64,000 bases of DNA from an uncultured Psychroserpens sp. (GTDB lineage Bacteria; Bacteroidota; Bacteroidia; Flavobacteriales; Flavobacteriaceae), in assembly GCA_947489585.1 (NCBI GenBank), contig CANLEE010000002.1:186001-250000 (forward strand), given 5' to 3'. The stretch's first letter is position 1, and each line of letters begins with the position of its first letter. Below, one piece after another: positions 27,578 to 37,318 of this stretch. The translations under genes were made by a program, and so were the position numbers. The notes under the pieces are model-generated. The model saw only the letters and a program-made list of their open reading frames with translations, was not told the DNA's origin and made no database searches.

Positions 27578-28966
27578 TTAATTATTATATAATTTATCCC
27601 ATAAACTCAATGTTAACAACATGCTAACAGAATGTGCATGATATACTTTATCCCTTTGATTAAAATCATCATATACTTCAGAAATAAGCTTCTTAGGCAC
27701 AATGCTATTTTGAAATAAATAATTTTTCAGTTGTAATTGGTTAGACTCACCTAAAAACTGTAGTTCCCAATTACGTTGTACTATAGGTGATTGAACAATT
27801 TCCTTGTAAACTCTACTTGCTTTAGAATAGACTCTATAAGGTAGATTATATGGCATTTTATTATAATGATAATTATTTAAGTTAAATGGTTTCTGCTCAT
27901 GCCAAACTATTTTAGCTAATGCTGGATTTTTACGTTTTATATATTCTATTTGTATAGCTCTTTGTGCCAAATATGCTTCTGGAATCTTACAAATAAATTT
28001 ACACATTTCATCATCATAATAGGGAACTGTAATTGGTTTTATTTCACTAAATACGCTTAGGTTAATACTTGTCCATCTTGGTGCCCAATATATACTTTTA
28101 AAGGCTCTAATTCTCGCATTCGCACTCCCTTGGATATCAATCTCTTTATGTAAACTTGTTATTCGTTCCTGCAAATATGGCTTGAAATCACCTTCAAACC
28201 CATAATCCTTCCATAATTTTTCAGCTAATATTTCGCCAGAAGGCTTTACTATTTTTTTATAAAGTATTTCTACTTGTTGCATAAAACCTAAATCATCAGG
28301 GACACCCATATCATTAAACAATACATCTCCCCAATGCCCTAAATTAAAGACATCACCCATTTGGCTATAATGATCAATAATTGCCATTTGTCTTGGGTGG
28401 GTAAATTCTGAATAGCAGTTATTTATTTTGGCCAAACGCTCAATATTAGGCCACAGGTAACTGGGTTGAATTAAAAATTCTTGGAATTTAAACCCACAAC
28501 GTTTTGCAATTGTTCTACCTATTTTCCCTTCGGGATAACCATCTTTAAATGAATAACTATAAGATGATACATTTTTTCTCAATGCCTTTAGAGCCACCGC
28601 TTGAGTTCTACTATCGAGCCCACCCGACAATGGTAAAACAACCTGGTTATCGCCTACTTGTTTCTCAATGATGTCTTCAAATAGTTCTCCAAAAGCATCT
28701 ACAGTTTCATCAAATGATAAGGACTCATTAGGATCATAAAACCATTCAAAAACTTTAGAGGAAGATATCAAATTTCCATCAACATCTAATTCATTTTTAG
28801 TTCCTGGACGCAGTATTTTTTTATGCTTCCAATAGGTATCATCATCTAAAAAAAAACCTGTAGCAACAAATACACAAATAGCCCTTAAATCAAGAGATTT
28901 AGGCTCTCCTTTCAAAGTAGCAATTGATTGCTTTTTAGGAATAATTGATGTTATAATTTCTGACAT
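27578..28966 (-). CDS. Asparagine synthase-related protein without glutaminase domain
   Basis: The 462-residue protein has the ATP-pyrophosphatase part of asparagine synthase: the PP-loop LPLSGGLDSRTQAVAL (SGGLDS, residues 114-119), then YSYSFKDGYPEGKIGR and a C-terminal helical region. The N-terminal glutaminase domain, with its catalytic Cys2, is absent; the protein starts MSEIITSIIPKKQ. It would therefore use free ammonia, take nitrogen from another subunit, or use adenylation for a different purpose. Related proteins in O-antigen loci amidate uronic acids. It lies three bases before a glycosyltransferase gene. A complete asparagine synthase is at 34525-36369. Confidence 0.82.
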   Translation of the reverse strand: MSEIITSIIPKKQSIATLKGEPKSLDLRAICVFVATGFFLDDDTYWKHKKILRPGTKNELDVDGNLISSSKVFEWFYDPNESLSFDETVDAFGELFEDIIEKQVGDNQVVLPLSGGLDSRTQAVALKALRKNVSSYSYSFKDGYPEGKIGRTIAKRCGFKFQEFLIQPSYLWPNIERLAKINNCYSEFTHPRQMAIIDHYSQMGDVFNLGHWGDVLFNDMGVPDDLGFMQQVEILYKKIVKPSGEILAEKLWKDYGFEGDFKPYLQERITSLHKEIDIQGSANARIRAFKSIYWAPRWTSINLSVFSEIKPITVPYYDDEMCKFICKIPEAYLAQRAIQIEYIKRKNPALAKIVWHEQKPFNLNNYHYNKMPYNLPYRVYSKASRVYKEIVQSPIVQRNWELQFLGESNQLQLKNYLFQNSIVPKKLISEVYDDFNQRDKVYHAHSVSMLLTLSLWDKLYNN

Positions 28967-28969
28967 GAT

Positions 28970-29971
28970 TTATAAATGCTGTCTTATAGATTCAAGGACT
29001 TGCTTAGGATGAAAAACATCAACTACCGCTAATAGTTTTCTTTTAATAAAAGGCAGATATCTCAAATGGTGCAATTTTTTATACTTATTTTGATCAATTA
29101 ATATGTATTTTTCAAAATAAGCTTTCAAATAAGCTTCGTCAAACTGTTCATCGTTAACCATATCTCTCCACAACGTTTTTAATGATCCTATATAATTTCC
29201 ACTTAAAAACGTATTAGGGTGTGCTTTAAAATTTTTATATTTTTTTATAAAATCTTCATAATCATATAAATGGTAATGTAATAAATATCCACTTTTAGTA
29301 CTATTTATATCTGTTTCATTAATCGTTTGATAACGATGTACATTTTTGGGGATTGTATTAGAATCTACTCTTATTGCTAATTTACCCATATTATGACCCA
29401 ACCAATAGGAGTGCATTATTGATTTTTTATTGTAAGGATTATAGAAAGAGAAATAAATGCGATTAAAATGACTTTTAAAATTTTTTTTGAGTTTGAATTG
29501 TGTCTCTTCAAGCATTACTTTATCGTAAGCCATTTTTCTTGATAAAACTTCTAAAGTTTGCAATTGCACGACATCAAAAGATTTTAAGGGTTTAAAAAAA
29601 TCAGATAAACCAATCGGATGTTTATAATCTGTTAAGAATAGCTCATCTGCATCAAGAGAAATTAACCAATCTATACCTAAATCACGACATTTCATTTGTG
29701 CGTCATAGGTATTCAAACATTGTCTTGCAGTATGTATTTTATCTACGTTACTACAAAGATGTTGCATATAATCTAAATGTTTAAACGTATCTGCAGAAAC
29801 AGAAACATTACTCACAACACCTTCAATATCACCAATTAGCTGCTGCCCATTATCTGTAGTACCATCAAAATAAACATAAATTGTTTCTATACCTATTTCT
29901 AAATGATACAACACATTTTGTCTTAATAAACGTGCTTCGTTTTTTACAGTAATGACTAATGCAACTCTCAT
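28970..29971 (-). CDS. GT92/GT2-like glycosyltransferase
   Basis: A 333-residue GT-A type enzyme of the Glyco_tranf_2_4 / GT92 (DUF23) kind. It starts VALVITVKNEARLLRQNVLY, with HLEIGIETIYVYFDG (the family's DN/D-G strand), and has the metal site DWLISLDADELFL near residue 118. A basic C-terminal part (HHLRYLPFIKRKLL) follows. It overlaps the GT2 gene upstream by four bases (ATGA), so the two are made together. Donor unknown. Confidence 0.82.
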   Translation of the reverse strand: MRVALVITVKNEARLLRQNVLYHLEIGIETIYVYFDGTTDNGQQLIGDIEGVVSNVSVSADTFKHLDYMQHLCSNVDKIHTARQCLNTYDAQMKCRDLGIDWLISLDADELFLTDYKHPIGLSDFFKPLKSFDVVQLQTLEVLSRKMAYDKVMLEETQFKLKKNFKSHFNRIYFSFYNPYNKKSIMHSYWLGHNMGKLAIRVDSNTIPKNVHRYQTINETDINSTKSGYLLHYHLYDYEDFIKKYKNFKAHPNTFLSGNYIGSLKTLWRDMVNDEQFDEAYLKAYFEKYILIDQNKYKKLHHLRYLPFIKRKLLAVVDVFHPKQVLESIRQHL

Positions 29972-30846
29972 GAAACCCGTTTTAAATTAAATCTGAAATA
30001 TAGATACATTTTTAAATAGTTAAAATTGAGTTTTTCTAACCTAGACATTCTATATCTTGCGCGATTAAAGAAACGTGTAACATATGTATTGTGAAGAGAA
30101 ACAGAAAGTTCTAGCGTCTTACTAACACTTTTTATAAATTTTAAATGTTCAAAGAAATATGCTTTATAGTAGGTCTTACTTTTATTATCTAAGGCTGAAA
30201 CACTATCCCCCGATTTTCTAAAATAAGCTGTCGTGTTTTGATTCTTAGTAATCATTTTATTCAAAAATGCTTCATGATAAAATACACGATCTCCAATAAT
30301 ATTATACTCGGTAAATGTCTTTGCCAACTTACACAAATGCGACTTAAAAACTAATGCACTAACATTCAATATTGGGCAATATAACACATCATCTATTAAT
30401 AAAACTTGTTTTTCAATAGTTTTAAATACTGGATGCTGTACCTCACCAAATACACCTTTTTCATTAAACTTTAATGTTTTAGCTACTACAACATCGCAAT
30501 TGTTGGATTTTAATTTATCTAGTTGTTTTTCCAAAAAATCATAATCTACCTTATCATCACTTTCGGCAATCCAAATGAAATCACCTTTTACAAATTCAAA
30601 TCCTTTATGCCATTGTTTAAAAGGTGAGCCTGTATTAGTTTTGTTCACAATGAAATGGGATACTTTAGGATGATTTTTATAATTTTCTAACACCTGTAAA
30701 CTGTTATCTGTAGAACAATCATCTAAAATAATAACTTCGAAATTTGAATAGGTTTGATTAAAAATGCTATCTAATCGTTCTCTTAAATACGGAGCATGAT
30801 TATAATTTGGTAATATAATAGACACTAATGGTTTCAAGATCTTCAT
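29968..30846 (-). CDS. GT2-type glycosyltransferase
   Basis: A 292-residue GT-A enzyme: VSIILPNYNHAPYLRERLDS opens the domain, VIILDDCSTDNSLQVL is the nucleotide-binding strand, and FIWIAESDDKVDYDF holds the D-x-D type metal site. The second half shows a basic region (RARYRMSRLEK) and no membrane helix. It is 13 bases after a methyltransferase gene and overlaps the next gene by four. Sugar specificity unknown. Confidence 0.9.
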   Translation of the reverse strand: MKILKPLVSIILPNYNHAPYLRERLDSIFNQTYSNFEVIILDDCSTDNSLQVLENYKNHPKVSHFIVNKTNTGSPFKQWHKGFEFVKGDFIWIAESDDKVDYDFLEKQLDKLKSNNCDVVVAKTLKFNEKGVFGEVQHPVFKTIEKQVLLIDDVLYCPILNVSALVFKSHLCKLAKTFTEYNIIGDRVFYHEAFLNKMITKNQNTTAYFRKSGDSVSALDNKSKTYYKAYFFEHLKFIKSVSKTLELSVSLHNTYVTRFFNRARYRMSRLEKLNFNYLKMYLYFRFNLKRVS

Positions 30847-30859
30847 TGGTTTAGGCAGA

Positions 30860-31768
30860 TTACTTTTTTCTTATCCATAAATTTCCTCCTGAATTATTAT
30901 ACGATAATGGCATTGATTTAAAAATTGTCTTATGAAATTTATGCAAATAATCTGAAAACAAAACAATTTCAAAGTCATCATTATACATTAAGAATGCTCT
31001 TAAAAAATAATCTTCATTCCAATTAAATCCATTAAAGACCCATTCTTTAGGATATTCAAAAGGATAAAAGACATCATGAAAATGGATGTAAACACCAGAG
31101 TTTAAAATAGGTAAAATATTAAACAAAATATGATGCAAATCACTTCCAGTTTTAACAACATGAGAACTATCAATAAACAAAATATCATCTTTCTCAAGTG
31201 TTTTAAATAGATTCAAATCTACTTTTTGAACAAACGATTCGACAATATTTGTTTGTTCCTTATCAAAATCTGTTAATAATGAGTTTAATCGCTTAGGAAA
31301 AGGTTCTACAAATGTCAGTGATATTTTATTATCAAAAAAATGTTCATTGACATCTAACATGAGTGCAGATGAAAACCCCGAACCGATTTCAATTACTCTT
31401 TCTGGTTTTAAGTGCCTTAACATAGAGTAAAGAATAATACCATCAGTATAAGAATAAAATTTATTTTCAAAATAATACCTTAATTCATTATTTTCATGTT
31501 TTTGAAATGGTAATTCAGTATAATAATTACTAAGTGTAGTTAAAAGCTCTTTCTGTCTAATTGTATGAAAATCAATCCCTGCAACATCTTCTGGCGAGAC
31601 TGATTTCCAAATATCATCCTCATTACTTTTGATTTCATCTTTTGAAACAATAGGAGAGTAAAAATGTCCTGGAGGAAATTGCATGCTTTTTTTATACGCT
31701 ACTTGCTTGAGATGAAGTGAACGTATATAGGGCAATTTATTTAAAATCCTCTTTATGAAAACTGACAT
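30860..31768 (-). CDS. Class I SAM-dependent methyltransferase
   Basis: A 302-residue Rossmann-fold methyltransferase of the Methyltransf_24-like group. Motif I is RVIEIGSGFSSALMLD (about residue 136), the post-I acid is TFVEPFPKRLNSLL and the motif IV region is DDILFIDSSHVVKTGSDLHH, where the Asp-Ser-Ser-His pattern resembles metal-dependent catechol-type O-methyltransferases. It is followed by WVFNGFNWNEDYFLRAFL. Acceptor unknown. It sits between two GT2 genes, with a 77-base gap upstream. Confidence 0.82.
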   Translation of the reverse strand: MSVFIKRILNKLPYIRSLHLKQVAYKKSMQFPPGHFYSPIVSKDEIKSNEDDIWKSVSPEDVAGIDFHTIRQKELLTTLSNYYTELPFQKHENNELRYYFENKFYSYTDGIILYSMLRHLKPERVIEIGSGFSSALMLDVNEHFFDNKISLTFVEPFPKRLNSLLTDFDKEQTNIVESFVQKVDLNLFKTLEKDDILFIDSSHVVKTGSDLHHILFNILPILNSGVYIHFHDVFYPFEYPKEWVFNGFNWNEDYFLRAFLMYNDDFEIVLFSDYLHKFHKTIFKSMPLSYNNSGGNLWIRKK

Positions 31769-31845
31769 TGGTTCACTTGATTTTTGTGATCAAATTATAT
31801 AACCTCTAAAGTAATTTTTTTCCTATCAAAAATCAAATTAAGTTC

Positions 31846-32715
31846 TTATTTATAGTTTAAAAGTTTATTTATTAACTTACCTAATGGGTTAAATTCTAAA
31901 AATAACTGTTTTTGACGATATCTACTCAATAACCAAAAGAACTCTTTATATAATATTTTTTTTAAAATGGCTATGTCATTTGACATTTTTCCTTTGTTTT
32001 TCTGTGTAGCCTGATTCTCGTGAATTCTAAATTTTATTAATGAATCTTTAAGAATGATTATTGGTGTTTTTTTTAGTATTTGAAACCAATATTCAAAATC
32101 TAGAAATTGGTTTAAATCATCTCTAAAATAACCTATATCGTCTATTAGATTTTTTTTGAACATAACAGCTGAAGGCTCTCCAACAAAATTTACTGGTGCA
32201 GCATAAAATTGCTTAGATTTAAATATAGATTTAGTAATTAATGCAACTGGTTTAAAATCAAGATTTAAATGATTTTGCAAATCTCCATAAATTTTTAACC
32301 AATTATCTATTTTATCTCTGTCAACATTATCATCAATAATAAACTCTCTTTTACAAGCTACTAGTCCAGCATTAGGCTTCAATTCTAAACCATTATACAT
32401 CATTTCAATACAGTTTGGCAACAATACATCGTCCTGAAATAAAAACTTAATGTATTTACCATTGGCTTTTTGCATGGAATTGTTCCAATTATTACCAATA
32501 CCTCTATCAACATTAGTATATATGTATATCGGGAATTGAGACTTATCTATATACTTATTAACCAATTCTAATGTATTATCATTAGAGGTATCATCAGACA
32601 CTATGATTTCTATATTAGAATAAGTTTGATTTAACACTGAATCCATTGCTTCACAGATAAACTGAGCGCCATTATACGTAGGAATGCATACAGATATTAA
32701 AGGGTTAACAGCCAT
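31846..32715 (-). CDS. GT2-type glycosyltransferase
   Basis: A GT-A enzyme of 289 residues from the start at 32715 (MAVNPLISVCIPTYNG). A start at 32736 would add seven residues and overlap the FkbM gene by 17 bases; both are possible, but the shorter form gives a normal N-terminus and a four-base gap. Marks are ISVCIPTYNGAQFICEAMDS, IIVSDDTSNDNTLEL and KFLFQDDVLLPN (metal site). A long C-terminal part with WFQILKKTP and a basic end follows. Donor unknown. Confidence 0.87.
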   Translation of the reverse strand: MAVNPLISVCIPTYNGAQFICEAMDSVLNQTYSNIEIIVSDDTSNDNTLELVNKYIDKSQFPIYIYTNVDRGIGNNWNNSMQKANGKYIKFLFQDDVLLPNCIEMMYNGLELKPNAGLVACKREFIIDDNVDRDKIDNWLKIYGDLQNHLNLDFKPVALITKSIFKSKQFYAAPVNFVGEPSAVMFKKNLIDDIGYFRDDLNQFLDFEYWFQILKKTPIIILKDSLIKFRIHENQATQKNKGKMSNDIAILKKILYKEFFWLLSRYRQKQLFLEFNPLGKLINKLLNYK

Positions 32716-32719
32716 AGTT

Positions 32720-33517
32720 TCAATTTTTATATGCAAAAATATTTATTGCCATGTCAAACTTCTCACATAATATATGCCTTCCAACAAATGGCTTTTTTCT
32801 TGAAAAAGATTCTTTTAAGTGATATCTAAATCCGTTATGTTTAAGAATGCCTAATATGTCATCCAAATGCTGTTCTCCAGTTATATCACTATGATATTCA
32901 ACAAAGATATGCTTCACGTTGTGTAACATATCGCTACAATCTTTTAATACAGTATACTCTGCGCCTTCTATATCTATTTTCAACATATCTACTGGCTGAT
33001 CTAAAAAGTCTCTTAGGCGCAATGCTTTGATTTTTATCGGAGATTGATTTTCGTATTCTACTCCTATTCGGCCACCCATACCATTGTCAGTAAAGAAAGT
33101 TAACTCCTCAGTAACATTCCAAACTGCATTCTCATATAAGGTTACCATGCTTAACGATTGCGAATGGATATTTTTCTCTAAAAAAGGCAGCACAGCTGTA
33201 TCTGGCTCAAATGCCAAAATACGAGCAGACGGGTACTGTTTTTTAAAAAACAAAAGACTTAATCCCATATTTGCTCCACAGTCAATAATCAATGGTGTTT
33301 TAGAATCTGTATTAAATTGATAAATACCATCTTTAAAGACTTCTTTGTAAGTATCATAAAATGCTCTTCCATGATGAAAATAAAAAGGGTTTTCAAATAA
33401 TTGAATCTCACCCTCTTCTTTTGATTTTGCTTTCAATAAATCTTTATCAAAGCCAGAAATAAAAAAAATGAAATTTACCTTGTTAAAGATCTGTTTTAAA
33501 ACAGTTTTTATGTGCAT
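32720..33517 (-). CDS. FkbM-family SAM-dependent methyltransferase (3 of 3)
   Basis: A 265-residue FkbM-type O-methyltransferase. Motif I is LIIDCGANMGLSLLFF, followed by LAFEPDTAVLPFLEKN, and the FkbM mark is DMLKIDIEGAEYTVLKDC. The C-terminal region has the typical VEYHS strand (KHIFVEYHSDITGEQH). The N-terminus is mildly hydrophobic but has no signal sequence. It is the third member of this family in the locus and the most standard in sequence. Acceptor is unknown. Confidence 0.9.
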   Translation of the reverse strand: MHIKTVLKQIFNKVNFIFFISGFDKDLLKAKSKEEGEIQLFENPFYFHHGRAFYDTYKEVFKDGIYQFNTDSKTPLIIDCGANMGLSLLFFKKQYPSARILAFEPDTAVLPFLEKNIHSQSLSMVTLYENAVWNVTEELTFFTDNGMGGRIGVEYENQSPIKIKALRLRDFLDQPVDMLKIDIEGAEYTVLKDCSDMLHNVKHIFVEYHSDITGEQHLDDILGILKHNGFRYHLKESFSRKKPFVGRHILCEKFDMAINIFAYKN

Positions 33518-33547
33518 TGGTTATTTTTATTATGTCATCAATTTACC

Positions 33548-34516
33548 TTAAACTATCTTTTTTGATTTTAGAAGCGTTCGTTTTTTTAACACTACACGTT
33601 TCTTAACAAACAGATAATGATGTTTTATTATTCTCAGCAAATTCTCAAAATAAAACTTTAAAGGATATTTATAAAATTGCTTATTAAAGAAATACAGTAT
33701 ACTACCAAAGTTATGAGTTTTTAATAAAGGTTTTCTACTTGGTCCTGTATAATGTATAAAATCTACTTCTGTATTTGTCTTTTTTTTAATAGAATCAATC
33801 GTTAGGTTTTTGTATTGAACCTCTTCATCTTTGCCATAAATTCCACTATTAACAACTACAACTTTTAATTCATTTTTATAATACAAAATGTTAACTACAA
33901 AATTAAAAAAACCTTGATCTCCAAACTTAAAACGTGTGTGTTTTGAAAATCCAGTGTTTAGTTCATTTCTATAATGCTTTAAATACTCCTTGAATGGTGT
34001 GATTAGCGTGTTATGCATTATGAAATGTCCAGATGAAAAATACCATAAATGATTCAAATTAAATGGTATTTCCTCAAATGAAGTAGGATTAAAAGCATAG
34101 TTAATAAACATTTTCTTCGATTTCTCATCGTGATAATCTAAAGTTTTTCCTTGAAGAATGTAAAAATCATCTTTTAAACTAACTAGTTTTCGTTTAAAAT
34201 CATCACTCGTAATTATAGAATCTGCATCCATATGTAAATAATAATCATATGCAAAACCCATTTCAGGTAAAAAACAGATATTAATTTTTGTCAGTAAACC
34301 AGTTAACTTAAAATCATGATAGGCATTTATTTCTTTAGTTGAGATTACAGTGACTTGCTTCTTTTGCGCAATAGAGTTAATTGTAAAATCACCATCTTTT
34401 AAAACAATAACTGGATTTAGGATACCATAGTGCTCTATACTAGCTATTAAAGCTTTGCAATAGTGAATATGACTTTTTGCCAACGAAATAACTATAACTA
34501 GAGATCTTTCTTTCAT
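33548..34516 (-). CDS. Putative GT-A fold glycosyltransferase of uncertain family
   Basis: A 322-residue protein from the ATG near 34516 (MKERSLVIVISLAKSHIHYC). A TTG-started longer form reaching 34582 would overlap asnB by 58 bases and adds family-foreign residues. The sequence looks like a nucleotide-sugar transferase: a Rossmann-like start, then YDYYLHMDADSIITSDDFK with a clear D-x-D metal site at about residue 100, and a C-terminal HYTGPSRKPLL, where the His resembles the metal-binding His of GT8/GT6-like enzymes. I do not recognise the exact family. It lies eight bases after asnB. Confidence 0.68.
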   Translation of the reverse strand: MKERSLVIVISLAKSHIHYCKALIASIEHYGILNPVIVLKDGDFTINSIAQKKQVTVISTKEINAYHDFKLTGLLTKINICFLPEMGFAYDYYLHMDADSIITSDDFKRKLVSLKDDFYILQGKTLDYHDEKSKKMFINYAFNPTSFEEIPFNLNHLWYFSSGHFIMHNTLITPFKEYLKHYRNELNTGFSKHTRFKFGDQGFFNFVVNILYYKNELKVVVVNSGIYGKDEEVQYKNLTIDSIKKKTNTEVDFIHYTGPSRKPLLKTHNFGSILYFFNKQFYKYPLKFYFENLLRIIKHHYLFVKKRVVLKKRTLLKSKKIV

Positions 34517-34524
34517 AAAACTAA

Positions 34525-36369
34525 TTATAACACATGTTTTACTGCCCATTTTTGCCAGGCATAAATATGCCAAACACCCCAAGATGAAAATAATCCATCA
34601 TTATAATAATCTGTTACAGATGCCTTAATCCGTTTAACATCTAAAATTTCTGCACCATAAAATGGTATCTCAAAAATATGATGGATAACATCTTCCTTTA
34701 ATTGATTTTTCAACCAATCATCTAAAGGTACCATAAACCCCATCTTGCTTTTATTAATTAAAGACTCAGGCACAAATTGGCTTAAACAATTTTTTAAAGT
34801 TTTTTTTAAAACTTTGTGATGAGGAAGATTGGATCTTAAACTCCATGTAAACATGATACTTTCCTTATCCAAAAAAGGTACACGAACCTCCAAACTATTA
34901 GCCATACTTGAACGATCAACTTTAGTAAGAACACGCTGTAAATGTGCATAAAACTCATTATGTCTCAAGCTATGCAATAATTGCTTTTTAGAGGAAACTT
35001 CATCAAAGTTATATAAGTCAAGAAGTTCTTTAGAATATGGTATATTAGGAAACATTTCATCTAAGTGATCAGGAAAAATATGCATGTGTTTTGCCATTTG
35101 CCAATCACTAATTGTTCTATAGTAATATGGCGCAGATATACTGCTCAAATTACAACGATTTAATAATCTAACTAATGGTTTTCTGATACTAAACGGAATA
35201 TTAAACAAATAATAATGCTCTAAGAACTGTCTAAATCTTGGATAGCCATAAAACAATTCGTCTCCACCATCACCAGACAACATAACTTTATAGTTTTTGG
35301 CTGCATGTTTGGTTAGTAAATAAGTTGGCAAAGATGAATAATCACCAAAAGGCTCTGCACATTTTTCAAAATAACGATCTATACTCTCAAGAATTTCTGA
35401 AGCTTTTACTAAATAAATATCTTGTTCTACCGAAAGTTCTTTTGCGTAATCTTTTGCTATTTCACTTTCATTAAGCGACTTGTCATCCACTTCCAACGTT
35501 ATAGCTTTTATGTCAGATTTATTTGATTTTGCATGTGCTGTAACCAAGGGACTATCAACTCCACCACTCAAAAATGTAGCTATCGGAACATCACTAATTA
35601 GCTGTCGTTTTAATATTGCTCCTAATATTTTATTATACTGACTGACAGTTTTATTGTCTTCTTTCTTTTGATTAGTCATTATTTTAGAAAAACTAATAAC
35701 TTGTTTTTTATTTAGCTTCCCATTCTTTTGAAATACAACTAACGCTCCTGGATTAACTTGAAATACAGATTGATACACTGTATTAGGTGCTTGCATATAG
35801 CCAAAACCAAAATATTCTTTAACTATATCTGGTCGAAGCTCTAAAGAGTTAGTTAACCACGGATGCTTAAAAACTTGATCAAACTGCGATGCAGACACTA
35901 CACCTTGGTCAGTCATACCATAAAATAAAGGTTTAATACCTGAAAAATCACGTGCGAGAGAAAATGTCTGTGTTTTAGAATCTACAACAGCAATAGCAAA
36001 CATACCATTCAATTCCTTTACAGTTTGTTCAATTCCAATTTTATCAAATAAATGAACTATGACTTCAGTATCAGATGTAGATTGTAAGTCTTTTAATTGA
36101 TAGTTTTCAGCAAGCGCTTTGAAATTATAAATCTCGCCATTAAACACAACATCATAACGTCCTGAAGGGCTTTGTTTTGGCTGATTTCCGTTAGGTGAAA
36201 GATCCAAAATTGACAGACGGTTAAAACCCAATTGAAAATTTTCTCCTCGTTTAGTTCCAGTTGCATCTGGGCCTCGATGCTTAGATAAAGCTAAAATTTC
36301 AGAAAACCTATTAGATGATGTTAATGAATCTAATCCATTGAAACTAAACTCTCCCAAAAATCCACACAT
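34525..36369 (-). CDS. asnB: Asparagine synthase (glutamine-hydrolysing)
   Basis: A full-length 614-residue AsnB-type enzyme. The N-terminal glutaminase domain starts with the catalytic Cys2 (MCGFLGEF), followed by LSKHRGPDATG, GFNRLSILD and VVFNGEIYNF; the synthase domain has FLSGGVDSPLVTAHA (PP-loop SGGVDS) and LSGDGGDELFYGYPRF. In capsule and O-antigen loci such enzymes often amidate uronic acids or other carboxyls and do not make free asparagine (WbpS-type role). Because TviB and TviC in the same locus make UDP-GalNAcA, amidation of that residue is a sensible guess. A second, half-length paralogue is at 27578. Confidence 0.9.
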   Translation of the reverse strand: MCGFLGEFSFNGLDSLTSSNRFSEILALSKHRGPDATGTKRGENFQLGFNRLSILDLSPNGNQPKQSPSGRYDVVFNGEIYNFKALAENYQLKDLQSTSDTEVIVHLFDKIGIEQTVKELNGMFAIAVVDSKTQTFSLARDFSGIKPLFYGMTDQGVVSASQFDQVFKHPWLTNSLELRPDIVKEYFGFGYMQAPNTVYQSVFQVNPGALVVFQKNGKLNKKQVISFSKIMTNQKKEDNKTVSQYNKILGAILKRQLISDVPIATFLSGGVDSPLVTAHAKSNKSDIKAITLEVDDKSLNESEIAKDYAKELSVEQDIYLVKASEILESIDRYFEKCAEPFGDYSSLPTYLLTKHAAKNYKVMLSGDGGDELFYGYPRFRQFLEHYYLFNIPFSIRKPLVRLLNRCNLSSISAPYYYRTISDWQMAKHMHIFPDHLDEMFPNIPYSKELLDLYNFDEVSSKKQLLHSLRHNEFYAHLQRVLTKVDRSSMANSLEVRVPFLDKESIMFTWSLRSNLPHHKVLKKTLKNCLSQFVPESLINKSKMGFMVPLDDWLKNQLKEDVIHHIFEIPFYGAEILDVKRIKASVTDYYNDGLFSSWGVWHIYAWQKWAVKHVL

Positions 36370-36374
36370 AAAAG

Positions 36375-37304
36375 CTAATTAAGTAAATTAAGTTTTCGTA
36401 AATATCTCATTAATTTCAAACTAATTTTTATATTCAGCTTCAATATAAAGCTTATATTCATAAATTGAGTTTTACCTCCTAAAGTTTTTATGATATACTT
36501 TACATTTTTATAGTATTTCTTTTTCTTGACTCCTAATTTCAACAAAGAAATAGCATTAGTTGTTGTATGATATATCAATCTTTTTTTCAACAACTCATCA
36601 TCAAAAAACTTGGAGTCTTTTATAATTTCAGAAATACTTAATAGTGATTTATTTCTGTTAGTTTCTACTTGAATCAAATCTTTTTGTCCTGATAACTTGT
36701 ACACATCATTAGAAAAATCATAATATACCAAATAGTCATTTACATAACAGACAGTATTACAAATTACAGCTACATTTGTATCAAAAACGTAATCTTCCCA
36801 ACATCTTGCATCTATCCAGCTAATGTCTTTTATTTTGTTTCTATCCCATAAACAAGCCGCAGTTCCCCAAGGCCTGCCATCAACAAATATATTTGGCAAA
36901 ATAGTACTTGGTTTAGAAGCGTCTTTACGCATTTCTTCTATCACATTACCCTCTTCATCTACATAATAACCATTAGCATAAGCCATGATAGCTTCGGGAT
37001 TATTTTTTAAGGTATATACTGTTTTCTGTAGAAAATCTTTATGCCAATAATCATCTGCATCTAAAAAAGCGATATAATCACCTTGTGCCTTTAGCATACC
37101 AAAATTTCTTGAGAAACCTGGCCCTTTATTTTCCTCATTCTTGAAATAGGAAATATTAGCTTTTGAAAATGGATTTGGAGGTATTTCAGAACAATCATCA
37201 ATTACTAAAACTTCAAAATTAGTATAGGTTTGCAGAAAAATTGAAGCTAAGGTTCTCTCCAATTTTTTTGGTCTGTTATAGTAAGGAATGACAATAGAAA
37301 TCAT
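36375..37304 (-). CDS. GT2-type glycosyltransferase
   Basis: A 309-residue GT-A enzyme. Marks are ISIVIPYYNRPKKLERTLAS, VLVIDDCSEIPPNP and YIAFLDADDYWHKDF, where D-A-D-D is the metal site near residue 96. The C-terminal third is basic and ends with amphipathic helices (KLNIKISLKLMRYLRKLN). It lies 14 bases after the second pyruvyltransferase gene and five before asnB. Donor unknown. Confidence 0.91.
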   Translation of the reverse strand: MISIVIPYYNRPKKLERTLASIFLQTYTNFEVLVIDDCSEIPPNPFSKANISYFKNEENKGPGFSRNFGMLKAQGDYIAFLDADDYWHKDFLQKTVYTLKNNPEAIMAYANGYYVDEEGNVIEEMRKDASKPSTILPNIFVDGRPWGTAACLWDRNKIKDISWIDARCWEDYVFDTNVAVICNTVCYVNDYLVYYDFSNDVYKLSGQKDLIQVETNRNKSLLSISEIIKDSKFFDDELLKKRLIYHTTTNAISLLKLGVKKKKYYKNVKYIIKTLGGKTQFMNISFILKLNIKISLKLMRYLRKLNLLN

Positions 37305-37318
37305 TATTTATTATTTAC

